From: CALAMC01 sp964459465
Lineage (GTDB): Bacteria; Zixibacteria; MSB-5A5; GN15; PGXB01
Assembly (NCBI GenBank): GCA_964459465.1
Contig: CAYWLR010000002.1
Coordinates: 62,001 to 126,000 of the forward strand
Reading direction: 5' to 3'
DNA: 64,000 bases
The notes below the pieces were generated by a model. The model saw only the letters and a list, made by a program, of their open reading frames with translations. It was not told where the DNA came from and searched no databases. The translations under genes and the position numbers were made by a program. Of this stretch, positions 8,391 through 18,100 are shown one piece after another. The stretch's first letter is position 1; each line of letters begins with the position of its first letter.

Positions 8391-11300
8391 TCATCTGTTT
8401 TTATTTGTTCCCATTCGGACTTCGCCCCGATGCCGTCCCCGCACCTGATCGACAAAGGCCTCGATACGCGTTTCCTCGCCGCTGTCCTGAAGGCCTTCGT
8501 AGCTTATATTAAGCCAGGGCAGGCTATCGAGATCGGCGGAGACTTTTCGCGACAGAGACGAGACAATTGTCCCGGGCATGCAATTAAAAGGCATGCTGTT
8601 GACAATTCCGGCCGCTCCCTCATGAACGAGGTCGATAGCTTTTCCGATCGACAGCACCGCCTCACCGCGTACCGAAACCGGCAGATATGGCTCGGCCAGC
8701 TTTATGACCTTTTCCACCGCGGTTTCATGCGGAATGGAAAATCCTTCGCAAAATAGTTTTTCCAACCGGTGCTCGGTCCGATGCTGATATATCTGCTGAA
8801 TAAAACCTGCCACCCAATCCTTCCACTGACGGTTGTATCGGGCGTCCAGCCGGAAAGTGTACGTCGTATAATTAACCCATTCGGCAAATGAGGCCAGACG
8901 CACTTCGGCACCGAGCGCCTCCAGTTTAGTAATCAAATGATTATTCGAAAAGCGGTTATTGCGCAGGTAAATCTCGCCGACGACACCTATTATAGGCCGC
9001 TCGACCGGGTCACGCGGAATACGGGCAAATTCAAGTGCGGCTTCTCGCGCCAGAGCATTCAGGTCATTTCCCTTAATAATGTATTCCTGCATCCGGTTCA
9101 AATACTTGTAATACGTTCGTTCGGTTTGTCCCTTTTTGATTTCATACGGACGACAACGGTATAACATTTTCTGCAGGCCGTCGACGAAAACTATCCCCAT
9201 CCACCCGGTTTTGCGAAAATCCGAATTATTGAGCCCGAAATCGGAATAGGATGTTTCGGAATTGGGTGAGTAAATCGGGATTTCTTGGTAACCCAATTCA
9301 TCGAGGATAATGCGATGGTACTGGCTGTACTGCCCGAAACGGCACGGCCCGTTGGCCCCCGGCATAAAGAAAACGGCTTTGCCGGGATCGAAATTCTCGC
9401 TGTGAAGTTTCTTTATCATGTCGCCGGTCGTCACGACGCATGGGAAACATTCCTTGCCCGAAGTGAATTTTTTGCCATAATGCAGACTCATTTCATCAGG
9501 CTCGTCCATAACCTCGGCTATTACTCCGGATTTGCGAAAGGCGGCCGCGACGGCATAAGCATGGTCACACATATTGGGGATATAAATGATTTTTTCCGAT
9601 GGCAAAAATTTCTTCAATCGGGGCTTATAATCGGTCGCGGGCGCCTTGAAACGATAAAACCTCAAGGAATCGATAAAGGCTTCCACCCGCGTAATCATCC
9701 CAGCGTCGGCCGAATGCTCATCAAGTTCCAGCTGCAAATAGGGTTTGCCGTTCATCTGCCGGCGGAAGAAATGAGTGATAAAAGAGTCCGGCCCACAGCC
9801 AAACGATGTTAAATAAACCGCAAACAGGTTGGGGTGTTCCCGAATGTATTTGGCCGCCGCCAGTATCTTGCGGCCGTAAAGCCAGTACATCGTATCAAGT
9901 TCCTCGGTGCGTAATTCCAGCGGCAAAAAATCCATCGGGACAACACGCCAATTCATATTACGAATTTTGGCGGGTATTTCCAGAGACAGACGCCGGTCGA
10001 AACCATTATAGGGGCGGCTGATTATGACCATGCACTTCTCATCTTCTTTCAATTCCCCGATAACCCTTTTGCCCTCTTCAAGCAAGCTCTGGCGAAATAA
10101 AAGATAGGCCCGATTGGCCCGGGTTAAGGCCTTCCCGACCTCCCGCTCACTTAAACCCATGGTTTTGCTGACATCCCGTAACTGATTAATCATAATGGCC
10201 TTATCCGAGTCGATACGGATCGGCCTGCCGATGAATTTTATCCCCGCCGCCGCAAAATCAAACTTGGCGGAAACCGTGTTCGATATGGATTGCACATAGG
10301 GACAAATATAACTGCCCTGCTCATCCTGCCGACTCTGCGTATATTTTATGATTCCGGGCAGGAAAATATAATCCACCCTTTTATTGATTAAATTGTCCAC
10401 GTGGCCGAAGGCGATTTTAATCGGAAAACAGGTTTCCGCCTCGAATTTCTCCAGCGAGCTTTCGACTATTTCATGATTGGACAAATCACTGGTAATCACT
10501 TCAAACCCGAGCGACTCGAAAAAGGCCTTCCAGTAGGGGAAAAACTCAAAAAAGTGAAGAACCCGGGGAATACCGACCCGTCCCCGCGATCCGTTATCTA
10601 TGTCCACGTCGATATATCGTCGCATCAGCTGACGCATACGGAAATTAAAATGATCGGGTATTTTGGTTTTGGCTATATTCTGCCGCACGTCATACTTTTC
10701 GCAGCGACTTCCATAATACAAAGGCTCTTCACCCTCCACCTCAACCTTTCGAATATCGCACAAGTTGGAGCAATCAGTGCAGGGGAAAGTAGTTATACTG
10801 TATTTTCGTTTGGAAATGTCAAAACCCTTAAATTTACTGCCCGCGCCGGAATCAGTTTCCATGGCAAGAATGGCCACCCCGATGGCTCCGGTAATATCAT
10901 GATGTGGCGGCACCGTAATTTTTTTGCCGGTAAGCTTCTCAAAGGCGGCGACCACCCCCTTGTTCCAGGCGACGCCGCCCTGGAAAAAGATATTATTCCC
11001 GATTCTGCGGTCGCCCACCACACGGGTCAGATAATTGGAAGCAATCGAATAAGCCAGTCCGGCGACCAGATCATCGGTAGCCGCCCCGGCCCGTTGATGC
11101 CCGACCAGGTCCGATTCCATGAACACGGTGCATCGTTCGCCGCAACCGACCGGACATTTGGCGGAAAGAGCCCGATCGCCGAATTCCCGTTCAATATTTA
11201 TTTCCAATTTTTCTGCCTGTTCCTGCAAGAATGATCCGGTTCCGGCGGCGCAGGCTTTATTCATTTCAAAATCTATGACCGTTTTGTTGTTGAGTGATAT

Positions 11301-12587
11301 ATACTTGGAGTCTTGCCCACCAATTTCGAAGATGGTATCAACGTCAGGGTCTATATTGATGGCGGCTGTTGCCTGGGCGGTAATCTCATTTTTTACTATA
11401 TCAGCACCCACGAAATCACCGGTCAAATAGCGGCCGGAACCGGTGGTTCCCACCCCAACAACCTTGACTCTGTTACCCACTTCGGCGCCGATTTCGGACA
11501 GGCCGCGACGGATAGCCTCGATGGGTCGGCCCTCGGTCATAAGGTAACGGCGGGCCACGACATTCTTTTCCCGATCTATTAAAACGACATTGGTTGAAAG
11601 CGACCCGACATCTATGCCCAGATAGACTTCGAGATTATCCATGTTTTCCCGATAGCGCTGGCGGGTAATATTATAATATTTGTTATCCGGATAATCAAAA
11701 GTAAGCGCCTCTCGCGAACTCCTGGGGACACCCCTGTATTTCAAATAGCCGGCTATTTTCTCTGGCGCAATTTTAACTGCCTCCTCATCGGGTTCGGCCA
11801 TAACCAGCCGGGCCGCGCCAATCGCACCCATTACATTATAGTATTTTGGTATTACCAGTTCGCCCGGATTTAACTCCAAAATATCGGTGAAGGCGCGAAT
11901 AACTCCGGGATTGGCCGCAACGCCACCTTCAAAGGCAATCGGTTTCTCGAATTTTTTGCCCCTGGCGATGGCGCTTTTAAAATTACGTGCGACGGCATAG
12001 CACAGTCCGGCTACAATATCAAAATCCGGCGTCGCGATCTGCTGGAGATGAATCATATCGGATTTGGCAAAAACCGAGCACCGCCCGGCGATGCGGGGTG
12101 GGTTGGACGATTTTAACGCCATTTTGCCGAATTCATCATCAATGGATATCTTCAGTCGTCCCGCCTGCTGGTCAAGAAATGAACCTGTCCCGGCGGCACA
12201 CAAATTATTCATCCCGAAATCGATAACCGTCCTTTGTTCGGGATCCAGAAGCAGAAATTTGGAATCCTCGCCGCCCATCTCAATGACCGTTCTGACTTCC
12301 GGGGCGACCAGATAATTGGCCGCCGCCAGTGAAGGAATTTCGCCGAAAAATCGTCCGCCGAGAATGCTGCACCCGGTCCGGCCGCCGATCCCGGTGAAAC
12401 CGACCTTGACAGGATAGCGGAGAAAATCCTTAAATTCGACGGTCAATAACGACTTAAGGGTCTGGTAGGGACGCCCATGATAACGGCGGTATAAGGTCTT
12501 TATAATCTCACCAGATTGGCCGACAGCGGCCAGCTTGACTGAAACCGAACCGATATCAATCCCTAATGTCAGTTTGCCGAAATCCAT
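8391..12587 (-). CDS. Acyl-CoA dehydratase activase fusion (BadF/BcrA-type x2 + DUF2229 + HgdB-like)
   Basis: A giant (about 1,398 residues) cytoplasmic protein with two tandem BadF/BadG/BcrA/BcrD ATPase modules. The first begins with LGIDIGSVSVK near residue 8, the second with LGIDVGSLSTN near 325. Each carries the cluster and nucleotide signature CAAGTGSF and a second Cys motif (GRCSVFAKSD; GERCTVFMESD), expected to bridge a [4Fe-4S] cluster at a dimer interface. A DUF2229 region follows (PRVLHFFEFFPYWKAFFESLG near 670), then a C-terminal region resembling 2-hydroxyacyl-CoA dehydratase subunits. Proteins of this build are widespread in anaerobes, but their substrate is mostly undefined. The ATG at 12587 is chosen; a GTG two codons earlier is possible. 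It faces dtd across a promoter region and is followed by trxA. Confidence 0.85.
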   Translation of the reverse strand: MDFGKLTLGIDIGSVSVKLAAVGQSGEIIKTLYRRYHGRPYQTLKSLLTVEFKDFLRYPVKVGFTGIGGRTGCSILGGRFFGEIPSLAAANYLVAPEVRTVIEMGGEDSKFLLLDPEQRTVIDFGMNNLCAAGTGSFLDQQAGRLKISIDDEFGKMALKSSNPPRIAGRCSVFAKSDMIHLQQIATPDFDIVAGLCYAVARNFKSAIARGKKFEKPIAFEGGVAANPGVIRAFTDILELNPGELVIPKYYNVMGAIGAARLVMAEPDEEAVKIAPEKIAGYLKYRGVPRSSREALTFDYPDNKYYNITRQRYRENMDNLEVYLGIDVGSLSTNVVLIDREKNVVARRYLMTEGRPIEAIRRGLSEIGAEVGNRVKVVGVGTTGSGRYLTGDFVGADIVKNEITAQATAAINIDPDVDTIFEIGGQDSKYISLNNKTVIDFEMNKACAAGTGSFLQEQAEKLEINIEREFGDRALSAKCPVGCGERCTVFMESDLVGHQRAGAATDDLVAGLAYSIASNYLTRVVGDRRIGNNIFFQGGVAWNKGVVAAFEKLTGKKITVPPHHDITGAIGVAILAMETDSGAGSKFKGFDISKRKYSITTFPCTDCSNLCDIRKVEVEGEEPLYYGSRCEKYDVRQNIAKTKIPDHFNFRMRQLMRRYIDVDIDNGSRGRVGIPRVLHFFEFFPYWKAFFESLGFEVITSDLSNHEIVESSLEKFEAETCFPIKIAFGHVDNLINKRVDYIFLPGIIKYTQSRQDEQGSYICPYVQSISNTVSAKFDFAAAGIKFIGRPIRIDSDKAIMINQLRDVSKTMGLSEREVGKALTRANRAYLLFRQSLLEEGKRVIGELKEDEKCMVIISRPYNGFDRRLSLEIPAKIRNMNWRVVPMDFLPLELRTEELDTMYWLYGRKILAAAKYIREHPNLFAVYLTSFGCGPDSFITHFFRRQMNGKPYLQLELDEHSADAGMITRVEAFIDSLRFYRFKAPATDYKPRLKKFLPSEKIIYIPNMCDHAYAVAAAFRKSGVIAEVMDEPDEMSLHYGKKFTSGKECFPCVVTTGDMIKKLHSENFDPGKAVFFMPGANGPCRFGQYSQYHRIILDELGYQEIPIYSPNSETSYSDFGLNNSDFRKTGWMGIVFVDGLQKMLYRCRPYEIKKGQTERTYYKYLNRMQEYIIKGNDLNALAREAALEFARIPRDPVERPIIGVVGEIYLRNNRFSNNHLITKLEALGAEVRLASFAEWVNYTTYTFRLDARYNRQWKDWVAGFIQQIYQHRTEHRLEKLFCEGFSIPHETAVEKVIKLAEPYLPVSVRGEAVLSIGKAIDLVHEGAAGIVNSMPFNCMPGTIVSSLSRKVSADLDSLPWLNISYEGLQDSGEETRIEAFVDQVRGRHRGEVRMGTNKNR

Positions 12588-12643
12588 TTCCACCCCACTC
12601 TTGTGTTGCCTTTGCTGAAAATAACAATTGTGAGTATGACGCG

Positions 12644-12655
12644 CAATTATAATTG
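12644..12655. promoter_or_regulatory. Palindromic operator-like site in divergent promoter region
   Basis: CAATTATAATTG is a perfect 12-base palindrome between the divergent activase and dtd genes. It is accompanied by ACAATTGT (12624-12631) and by the inverted repeat TTGAG-n6-CTCAA (12657-12672). It overlaps the proposed -10 of the activase promoter, a position where a dimeric repressor could act. AT-rich intergenic DNA yields such palindromes by chance, so this is tentative. Confidence 0.3.
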
Positions 12656-12672
12656 TTTGAGATTATACTCAA
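12646..12672 (-). promoter_or_regulatory. Possible sigma70-type promoter for the activase gene
   Basis: On the minus strand TTGAGT (12667-12672) and a perfect TATAAT (12646-12651) are separated by 15 bases, slightly shorter than ideal. They lie about 60 bases upstream of the activase start. Confidence 0.35.
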
Positions 12673-12684
12673 GGATGCTATATT
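12657..12684 (+). promoter_or_regulatory. Possible sigma70-type promoter for the dtd operon
   Basis: TTGAGA (12657-12662) and TATATT (12679-12684) are spaced by 16 bases. Transcription would start only a few bases before the dtd ATG at 12698, giving a very short leader. It overlaps the opposing promoter for the activase gene. Confidence 0.35.
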
Positions 12685-12697
12685 CCGCCGGGAAAAT

Positions 12698-13165
12698 ATG
12701 AGATTATTATTGCAGAGAGTGACCCGCGCCTCCGTAAAGGTTGATAACCGCACCGTCGGCCAAATAAGTCGGGGACTGCTGGTCTTTTGCGGTTTCGGCA
12801 AAGACGATGCCGGGGAATTTATGCCCAAAATGGCAGAAAAATGCCTGGGTTTGAGAATATTTGAGGATGACGAAGGTAAAATGAACTTGTCGGTTGCCGA
12901 TATCGGCGGCGAACTATTGGTCGTATCGCAATTTACACTTTATGCCAATTGTCGAAGGGGACGCCGCCCCGGATTCGACGACAGTATGCCGCCGGAAGCG
13001 GCCAAGCGCATGTATGAATTATTTAAAACGGAACTAGCAAAATCCGGATTGAAGGTGGCGGGGGGAATTTTCGCGGCCAAGATGGAAGTTTCGCTGGTCA
13101 ACGACGGTCCGGTAACGATTTGGCTCGATGATAAAGAATTACAGCAACCTCGCCGCTCTGCTTGA
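12698..13165 (+). CDS. dtd: D-aminoacyl-tRNA deacylase
   Basis: A 155-residue cytoplasmic homodimeric enzyme that hydrolyses D-aminoacyl-tRNAs and mischarged glycyl-tRNA(Ala). The family motifs are present: MRLLLQRVTRASVKVDN at the N-terminus, VVSQFTLYAN near residues 75-84 with the active-site Thr, and the Gly-cisPro motif in NDGPVTIWLD near the C-terminus. The ATG at 12698 is chosen by family alignment; the upstream TTG at 12653 would add unrelated residues. It is the first gene of the long (+) operon and its 3' end overlaps maf by 38 bases. Confidence 0.95.
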   Translation: MRLLLQRVTRASVKVDNRTVGQISRGLLVFCGFGKDDAGEFMPKMAEKCLGLRIFEDDEGKMNLSVADIGGELLVVSQFTLYANCRRGRRPGFDDSMPPEAAKRMYELFKTELAKSGLKVAGGIFAAKMEVSLVNDGPVTIWLDDKELQQPRRSA

Positions 13166-13739
13166 GAATCACGATCTGATTCTGGCTTCCGGGTCTCCCC
13201 GGCGGGTCAAAATACTCAAGGAAGCCGGTATTGCCTTTCGTCAAATTGTTCCGGATATAGATGAAAACAGCGGTACGGACCTTTCGCCGGAATGGCTGGC
13301 TATGCATCTGGCCGAGAAAAAGGCCACAGCCATCGCTGGACAAGCATCCGTCCGCGATATTATTCTCGGGTGTGATACGATAGTCGTTTTAAACGACGAG
13401 ATTCTGGGAAAACCTGATTCGAAAGAACATGCATTCGACATATTATCGCGGCTGTCCGGTCAACGGCATACAGTCTATTCTGCAGTCGCCCTGTTGAGTT
13501 ATGAAGGCCGGATGGTTTCCGGGTTCGAGCCGACCGAGGTTATATTCAATAAGGTAGGCGAAGATGAAATCCGCGCCTACATCGAAACCGGTGAACCGCT
13601 TGACAAGGCAGGAGCATATGGAATACAGGGTTTCGGCGCTTTTTTAGTTGACACGTATATTGGCAATTTAGATAATGTAATTGGCTTGCCTATGACACTT
13701 GTTAATGGTTTGGCGGGCAAATTATTGGCGAAAAATTGA
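13128..13739 (+). CDS. maf: Maf-family nucleoside triphosphate pyrophosphatase
   Basis: A 203-residue enzyme of the Maf/HAM1 group that hydrolyses dTTP, UTP or modified nucleotides to monophosphates, acting as a nucleotide-pool cleaner. The signature LILASGSPRR lies near residues 17-26, followed by ILGCDTIVVLNDEILGKP, LSRLSGQRHTVYSAV and DKAGAYGIQG. No strong Shine-Dalgarno sequence precedes the ATG, and the 38-base overlap with dtd suggests translational coupling. Its stop codon is one base before the next ATG. Confidence 0.92.
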   Translation: MIKNYSNLAALLENHDLILASGSPRRVKILKEAGIAFRQIVPDIDENSGTDLSPEWLAMHLAEKKATAIAGQASVRDIILGCDTIVVLNDEILGKPDSKEHAFDILSRLSGQRHTVYSAVALLSYEGRMVSGFEPTEVIFNKVGEDEIRAYIETGEPLDKAGAYGIQGFGAFLVDTYIGNLDNVIGLPMTLVNGLAGKLLAKN

Positions 13740-13740
13740 T

Positions 13741-14595
13741 ATGACGGAAGTGCATAAAACAATAGGCGACAAATTAAAAATACGAAGAGAAAGCCTAAAT
13801 CTGTCGCTGGAAGATGTTTCTGAAGAAACCAAAATTTCTGTTGAATATCTGCAATCCATCGAAAGCGGCCAGATAGATTCTTTTCCATCTGTGGTGTACT
13901 ATGACATGTTCGCACGGTCGTATGCCAAAGAAATGGAAATGAACCCGGACGAGCTTTTTGAGGAATTGAAAACGAAAGCTGAATCGGTCATAAACCTTGA
14001 CGTGGGAAAGGATGCCCCGCAGCCGGCGCCGCCGCCAGCTATCGAGAAAAAAAATAACGGCTTTTCTTTTGTGAAGCTGGCGGCATGGCTGGGCGGCATT
14101 ATTATCCTGATTTTCATCGCCGTTGTGGTCTGGTCTATCATGGGCAATAAATTCACGGGGTCATCCCCGGTTCGCACGGACCAGAATACTGCAACGGCCG
14201 AGCCGGAAACTCCGGCTCCCCTGCCCGGAGAGCCACTCGTCGATAACGCCACAGGCCAGTCGGAAGAGCCCGATCTCGACCTGCCTGAATATGAACCCGT
14301 CAAACCAATGATACTGCAGGTGACCACCAGGGATTCATGTTGGGTGATGGTGTTGGCCGACGGCGACACGGTTTTAAACCGAAATCTGCCCGGCGGAGCT
14401 GTTCGCGAATTGAGCGCCGCCTATCGGTTTCTGGTCTCGGCAGGTAACCCAAGCGTTTTGGATATCAGTCTGGACGGTCAGCTATTGAAACCGCTGTCGG
14501 AGAGTGGAAGGCCATATCGTGACAGGGAGATTAATCAACTGAATAAGAAGAATTATTTGGCCGTACCGGAGGATAGCGATCTTGTATCGCCTTAA
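13741..14595 (+). CDS. RodZ-like helix-turn-helix membrane protein
   Basis: A 284-residue bitopic inner membrane protein with RodZ architecture. It has an N-terminal Xre-type HTH domain (residues 6-65, RRESLNLSLEDVSEETKIS), a Pro-rich linker, one transmembrane helix (about 112-134), an acidic linker and a periplasmic DUF4115 beta domain (about 190-270). RodZ links MreB to the cell-wall elongation machinery. The C-terminal domain contains the typical RDSCWVMVLADGD pattern. The ATG at 13741 follows the maf stop by one base; an earlier GTG/TTG in frame would only extend into maf. The neighbours smc and ftsY fit a cell-growth and envelope operon. Confidence 0.85.
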   Translation: MTEVHKTIGDKLKIRRESLNLSLEDVSEETKISVEYLQSIESGQIDSFPSVVYYDMFARSYAKEMEMNPDELFEELKTKAESVINLDVGKDAPQPAPPPAIEKKNNGFSFVKLAAWLGGIIILIFIAVVVWSIMGNKFTGSSPVRTDQNTATAEPETPAPLPGEPLVDNATGQSEEPDLDLPEYEPVKPMILQVTTRDSCWVMVLADGDTVLNRNLPGGAVRELSAAYRFLVSAGNPSVLDISLDGQLLKPLSESGRPYRDREINQLNKKNYLAVPEDSDLVSP

Positions 14596-15148
14596 AAAAA
14601 TATTGGCTCGGTTTAAGCTATCGGTTTTGCGCAAAAAGCAGGAATCTGCCCCGATTACCATCCCCGATGACATTATCGCTGCGCGTCACATTTTGATATT
14701 GCTTCCCCCCGGCCAACGCGAGTTAACCATGATAAAAGACCTGTTGCCGGATATTACCCGCGTGTTCTCCGGCGGCGAGATTTATATCCTGGCGTCTCCG
14801 GGTTCGACGGTATACAATATATTCCCGCGCAAGGGGTATCGCATCATGACACCGACCTCTCAACATCTGGACTGGTCCGGCCTGCCCCGAAACAACTACG
14901 TTAAATCCCTCAAGGAAACGGGATTCGATGTGCTACTCGACCTTAACCTCGGGATAAACTATTTTTCCCAGGCCATATTGCTGTCGTTTTCCCAGGCGCT
15001 TAAAATCGGGCGCGGCAATCATCTGGGAACGCCCTATTACAACCTTGAAATCAAATCCCGTTATATCCGGGATGAAAAAAACATTTACAAATCGATTATT
15101 ACTACCATTGATCGGATCAAAAATCCGGCGACGATTGAGGCCGGATAA
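14582..15148 (+). CDS. DUF6913-like / GT9-like hypothetical protein
   Basis: A 188-residue cytoplasmic protein. The central part has the strand-helix rhythm of a Rossmann-like domain (ARHILILLPPG; EIYILASPGS) and the motif DVLLDLNLGINYFSQAILLSF followed by LKIGRG. This resembles the N-terminal half of GT9 heptosyltransferases and, more closely, the short DUF6913 proteins of Bacteroidetes. It lacks the C-terminal nucleotide-binding half of GT9, so glycosyl transfer is unlikely. It probably starts at TTG 14582, overlapping the previous gene by 14 bases, with GGAGG about nine bases upstream. It sits between the RodZ-like gene and smc. Function unknown. Confidence 0.6.
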   Translation: MYRLKKILARFKLSVLRKKQESAPITIPDDIIAARHILILLPPGQRELTMIKDLLPDITRVFSGGEIYILASPGSTVYNIFPRKGYRIMTPTSQHLDWSGLPRNNYVKSLKETGFDVLLDLNLGINYFSQAILLSFSQALKIGRGNHLGTPYYNLEIKSRYIRDEKNIYKSIITTIDRIKNPATIEAG

Positions 15149-15169
15149 GACGATTACATCGGAGGTATT

Positions 15170-18100
15170 GTGTACTTAAAAAGACTGGAACTGCTCGGCT
15201 TTAAATCATTTCCCGAAAAGACGGTCGTCAAGCTTACCCCGGGGGTCACGGCGGTGGTCGGGCCAAACGGATGCGGCAAAAGCAACATCCTCGATGCCAT
15301 CCGCTGGGTGCTGGGCGAGCAACGGGTATCACTGTTGCGCGGCAGTAAAATGGAAGAAATTATTTTCAACGGAACCCGTGATATGAAACCGCTGGGCATG
15401 GCCGAAATCACACTTGTCATACAAAACAACAAGGGCATCCTTCCGACCGAGTATGGTGAAGTGCAAATCACTCGACGGCTGTTCCGTTCGGGTGAATCGG
15501 AATATTTATTGAATAAGATTCCCTGTCGCCTCAAGGATATCACCGAACTGCTCATGGATACCGGCATCGGGTCGCATATATACTCGATGATCCAGATGGA
15601 CATGATCGATGCTATCCTTTCGGACCGCACCGACGACCGACATTTTTTGTTCGAGGAAGCGGCCGGAATTTCGAAGTACAAGAGTCGCAAAAAGGCCGCT
15701 TTGCGAAAACTCGAATCGACCGAGCAGGACCTTTTACGCCTGCAGGACATCGTTTCGGAAGTGACGACGCAGGTCAATTCTTTGCGGCGACAGATGAAAA
15801 AAGCCGAGCGCTACCAGGAATTATCGACGGAATTGCGCGGTTGGGAGTTGTACATCAACCGGGCGGCCATCGACAGCCTTAAAAACGAGCAGCTCGGATT
15901 GCAGATGCGCCGCAACCGTCTGCTTGACACCAGAACAAAATACGATACGGAAATCGACAAACTATCTTCGGTGCAGGAAGAAGACCGCAGTCGTTTGATT
16001 GAACTGGATCGTCGCCTGACGGAGGTCGGCAATGGTATCTATGAGAAAAGTGAAGCGGGGCACAGAATCGAAACCGAGATATCACTGATGCAGGAGAAAA
16101 AAGAAAATTCCAAAAGGCTTCTGGAAAAAAACCGTCTTGACCTCGAAGCCTTCGCCAAACGCAAAGGTCTGCTCGAAGAACAAATCGGGGAACTCGACGA
16201 GGAACTTCGTAAGCTCGAAACGCTTTTGGAAAATTCCGGCAACGAAATAGATGAAAGCGAAAAATCCCTGGCCGAGGTCGATGAAAAAGTCCTGGCCGCT
16301 CGTAAAGAGCACGAGAGACTGAACCGCCGCCTACTGGAGCTTGAAGGCCTGCTCTCGGCGGGAAAATCCGATGACACCAATATGAAGGCCCAGGATACGG
16401 AATTGACGTCCCGGTTGTCGGAATATACCTCGGCAATCGAGAGCCTCAATTCCCGTCGTGCCGACATCCTGAACAGGCAGAGCGTTCTCGCGGGTAACGT
16501 TAAAAGACTCGAAGAAAGTTATAATGCCTACATCGGCAAAAAATCCGAGCTGGACGCTCAAATCGCCACCTGCAACGCGCACATCGAAGACATTTCTGAC
16601 CGGTCATACAATACATCCGCATCGGTGGAAGCTGCCGAGGCGCGGCGCCAGCTATTAAGCGAAATGATCACACATTACGAGGGGTATAGCGGCGGGGCAA
16701 TATCGGTTTTGGAAGATACCGACCGGTGGCCGGGCATAATCGGTACTGTCGCCGACAATTTCCAGCCCAGGGAAGGATTCGAAAAAGCCATTGAAGCGGC
16801 ACTTGGTGAAATCGCTGGTTTTATCATCTGCAATGATAGAAACACGGCCCATGAAGCTATCGAGTTCCTCCGCCGGGAGAACAAGGGTAAAGCGGGATTT
16901 ATAATTCTGGACACCGCCCCCGGCGACGGTGCCGTGTCACGACCGGACTTGTCCTCCGACGGCTTTCTCGGCTGGGCAGATACCTTTGTTGATACTGAAA
17001 ACCGGCTGCAATCTTTGACCTCTTTGCTTCTTTCGCGCGTGGCAGTGGCCACACCTGAAAATGCGGCGTCGCTGGCCGAACAGCTTCCCTCGTATTTTGC
17101 GGTGGTTGACACCGACGGGCGGCTGTACCGTAGCCGGGCGGTCGTATCCGGGGGCTCCACCGAAGGCATTTCGCTTTTCGGTCGCAAAGAAAAGGTCGAA
17201 CAACAGCTGCATGAAATCGACCGGCTTAAATCCGAGCTGGAGGAGCTTAAAAAAGAGAAAAACCAATTAACCGCCCGACTGGGTTCACTTCAATCGGAAC
17301 GATCCGAGGCGGTCGAGCAATTGGAATCTTTGACCGAAGAGTTAGCTACGGCCAACAGCCAGAAGGCCGCCACCGAATTCGAGTTCCAGGGATGTGTCAA
17401 TGATATCGGGCGGATCGAAAACGAACGACGACTGGCGGCTGAAAAGCTGGAAGCTCTCAAAACCCGTCAATACTCCCTTAATCTCAACCACGACCAGCTG
17501 GCACGTGAAAAGACGGAACTCATAGCCAGGCTGGAGCAGCAGCAGGCGATTATTGCCGACCTGGAACAACGGTCTGAAAAGGCCGCCGAAGAAGTTTCAA
17601 GACGACAAATCGGCCAAGTGGAATTGAAAAGCAAGAAGGAACAGCTGGAAAGTCAGATTCGTCACATCCGTGAGTTGATTTATGAGATCGATCGCAACAC
17701 GACGATCAAAAGCGATGAAAACGCCGCGGCCGACTTCGAAATAAATCATTCCGGAGAAAATCTGGTCATTCTGGAAAAACAGCTTAAGGAAATATTTGAT
17801 GAGCGAAGTCGTTTGAGCGAAAGCCAGATGCAACTGCGCGGCACCCATGCGGAATTGCAGGAGGTCTTGACCGCCCGCGAAAAGGAAATCAAGGCCGGAC
17901 GGATCCAGCGCGAGGAATCCCTGCGAGAATTGCATGACCTTGAATTGCGCCTGACTGAAATCGACTCGGAAATGCGCAATATCATACAGAAAATAGCGGA
18001 AGAGTATGATCTGGACATAACCGCCGTCGAAATTGCCTTACCCAATGATACCGTGCCGCCCGAAGAACGCCGCTCCCATATGCTGGACCTCAAGGAAAAA

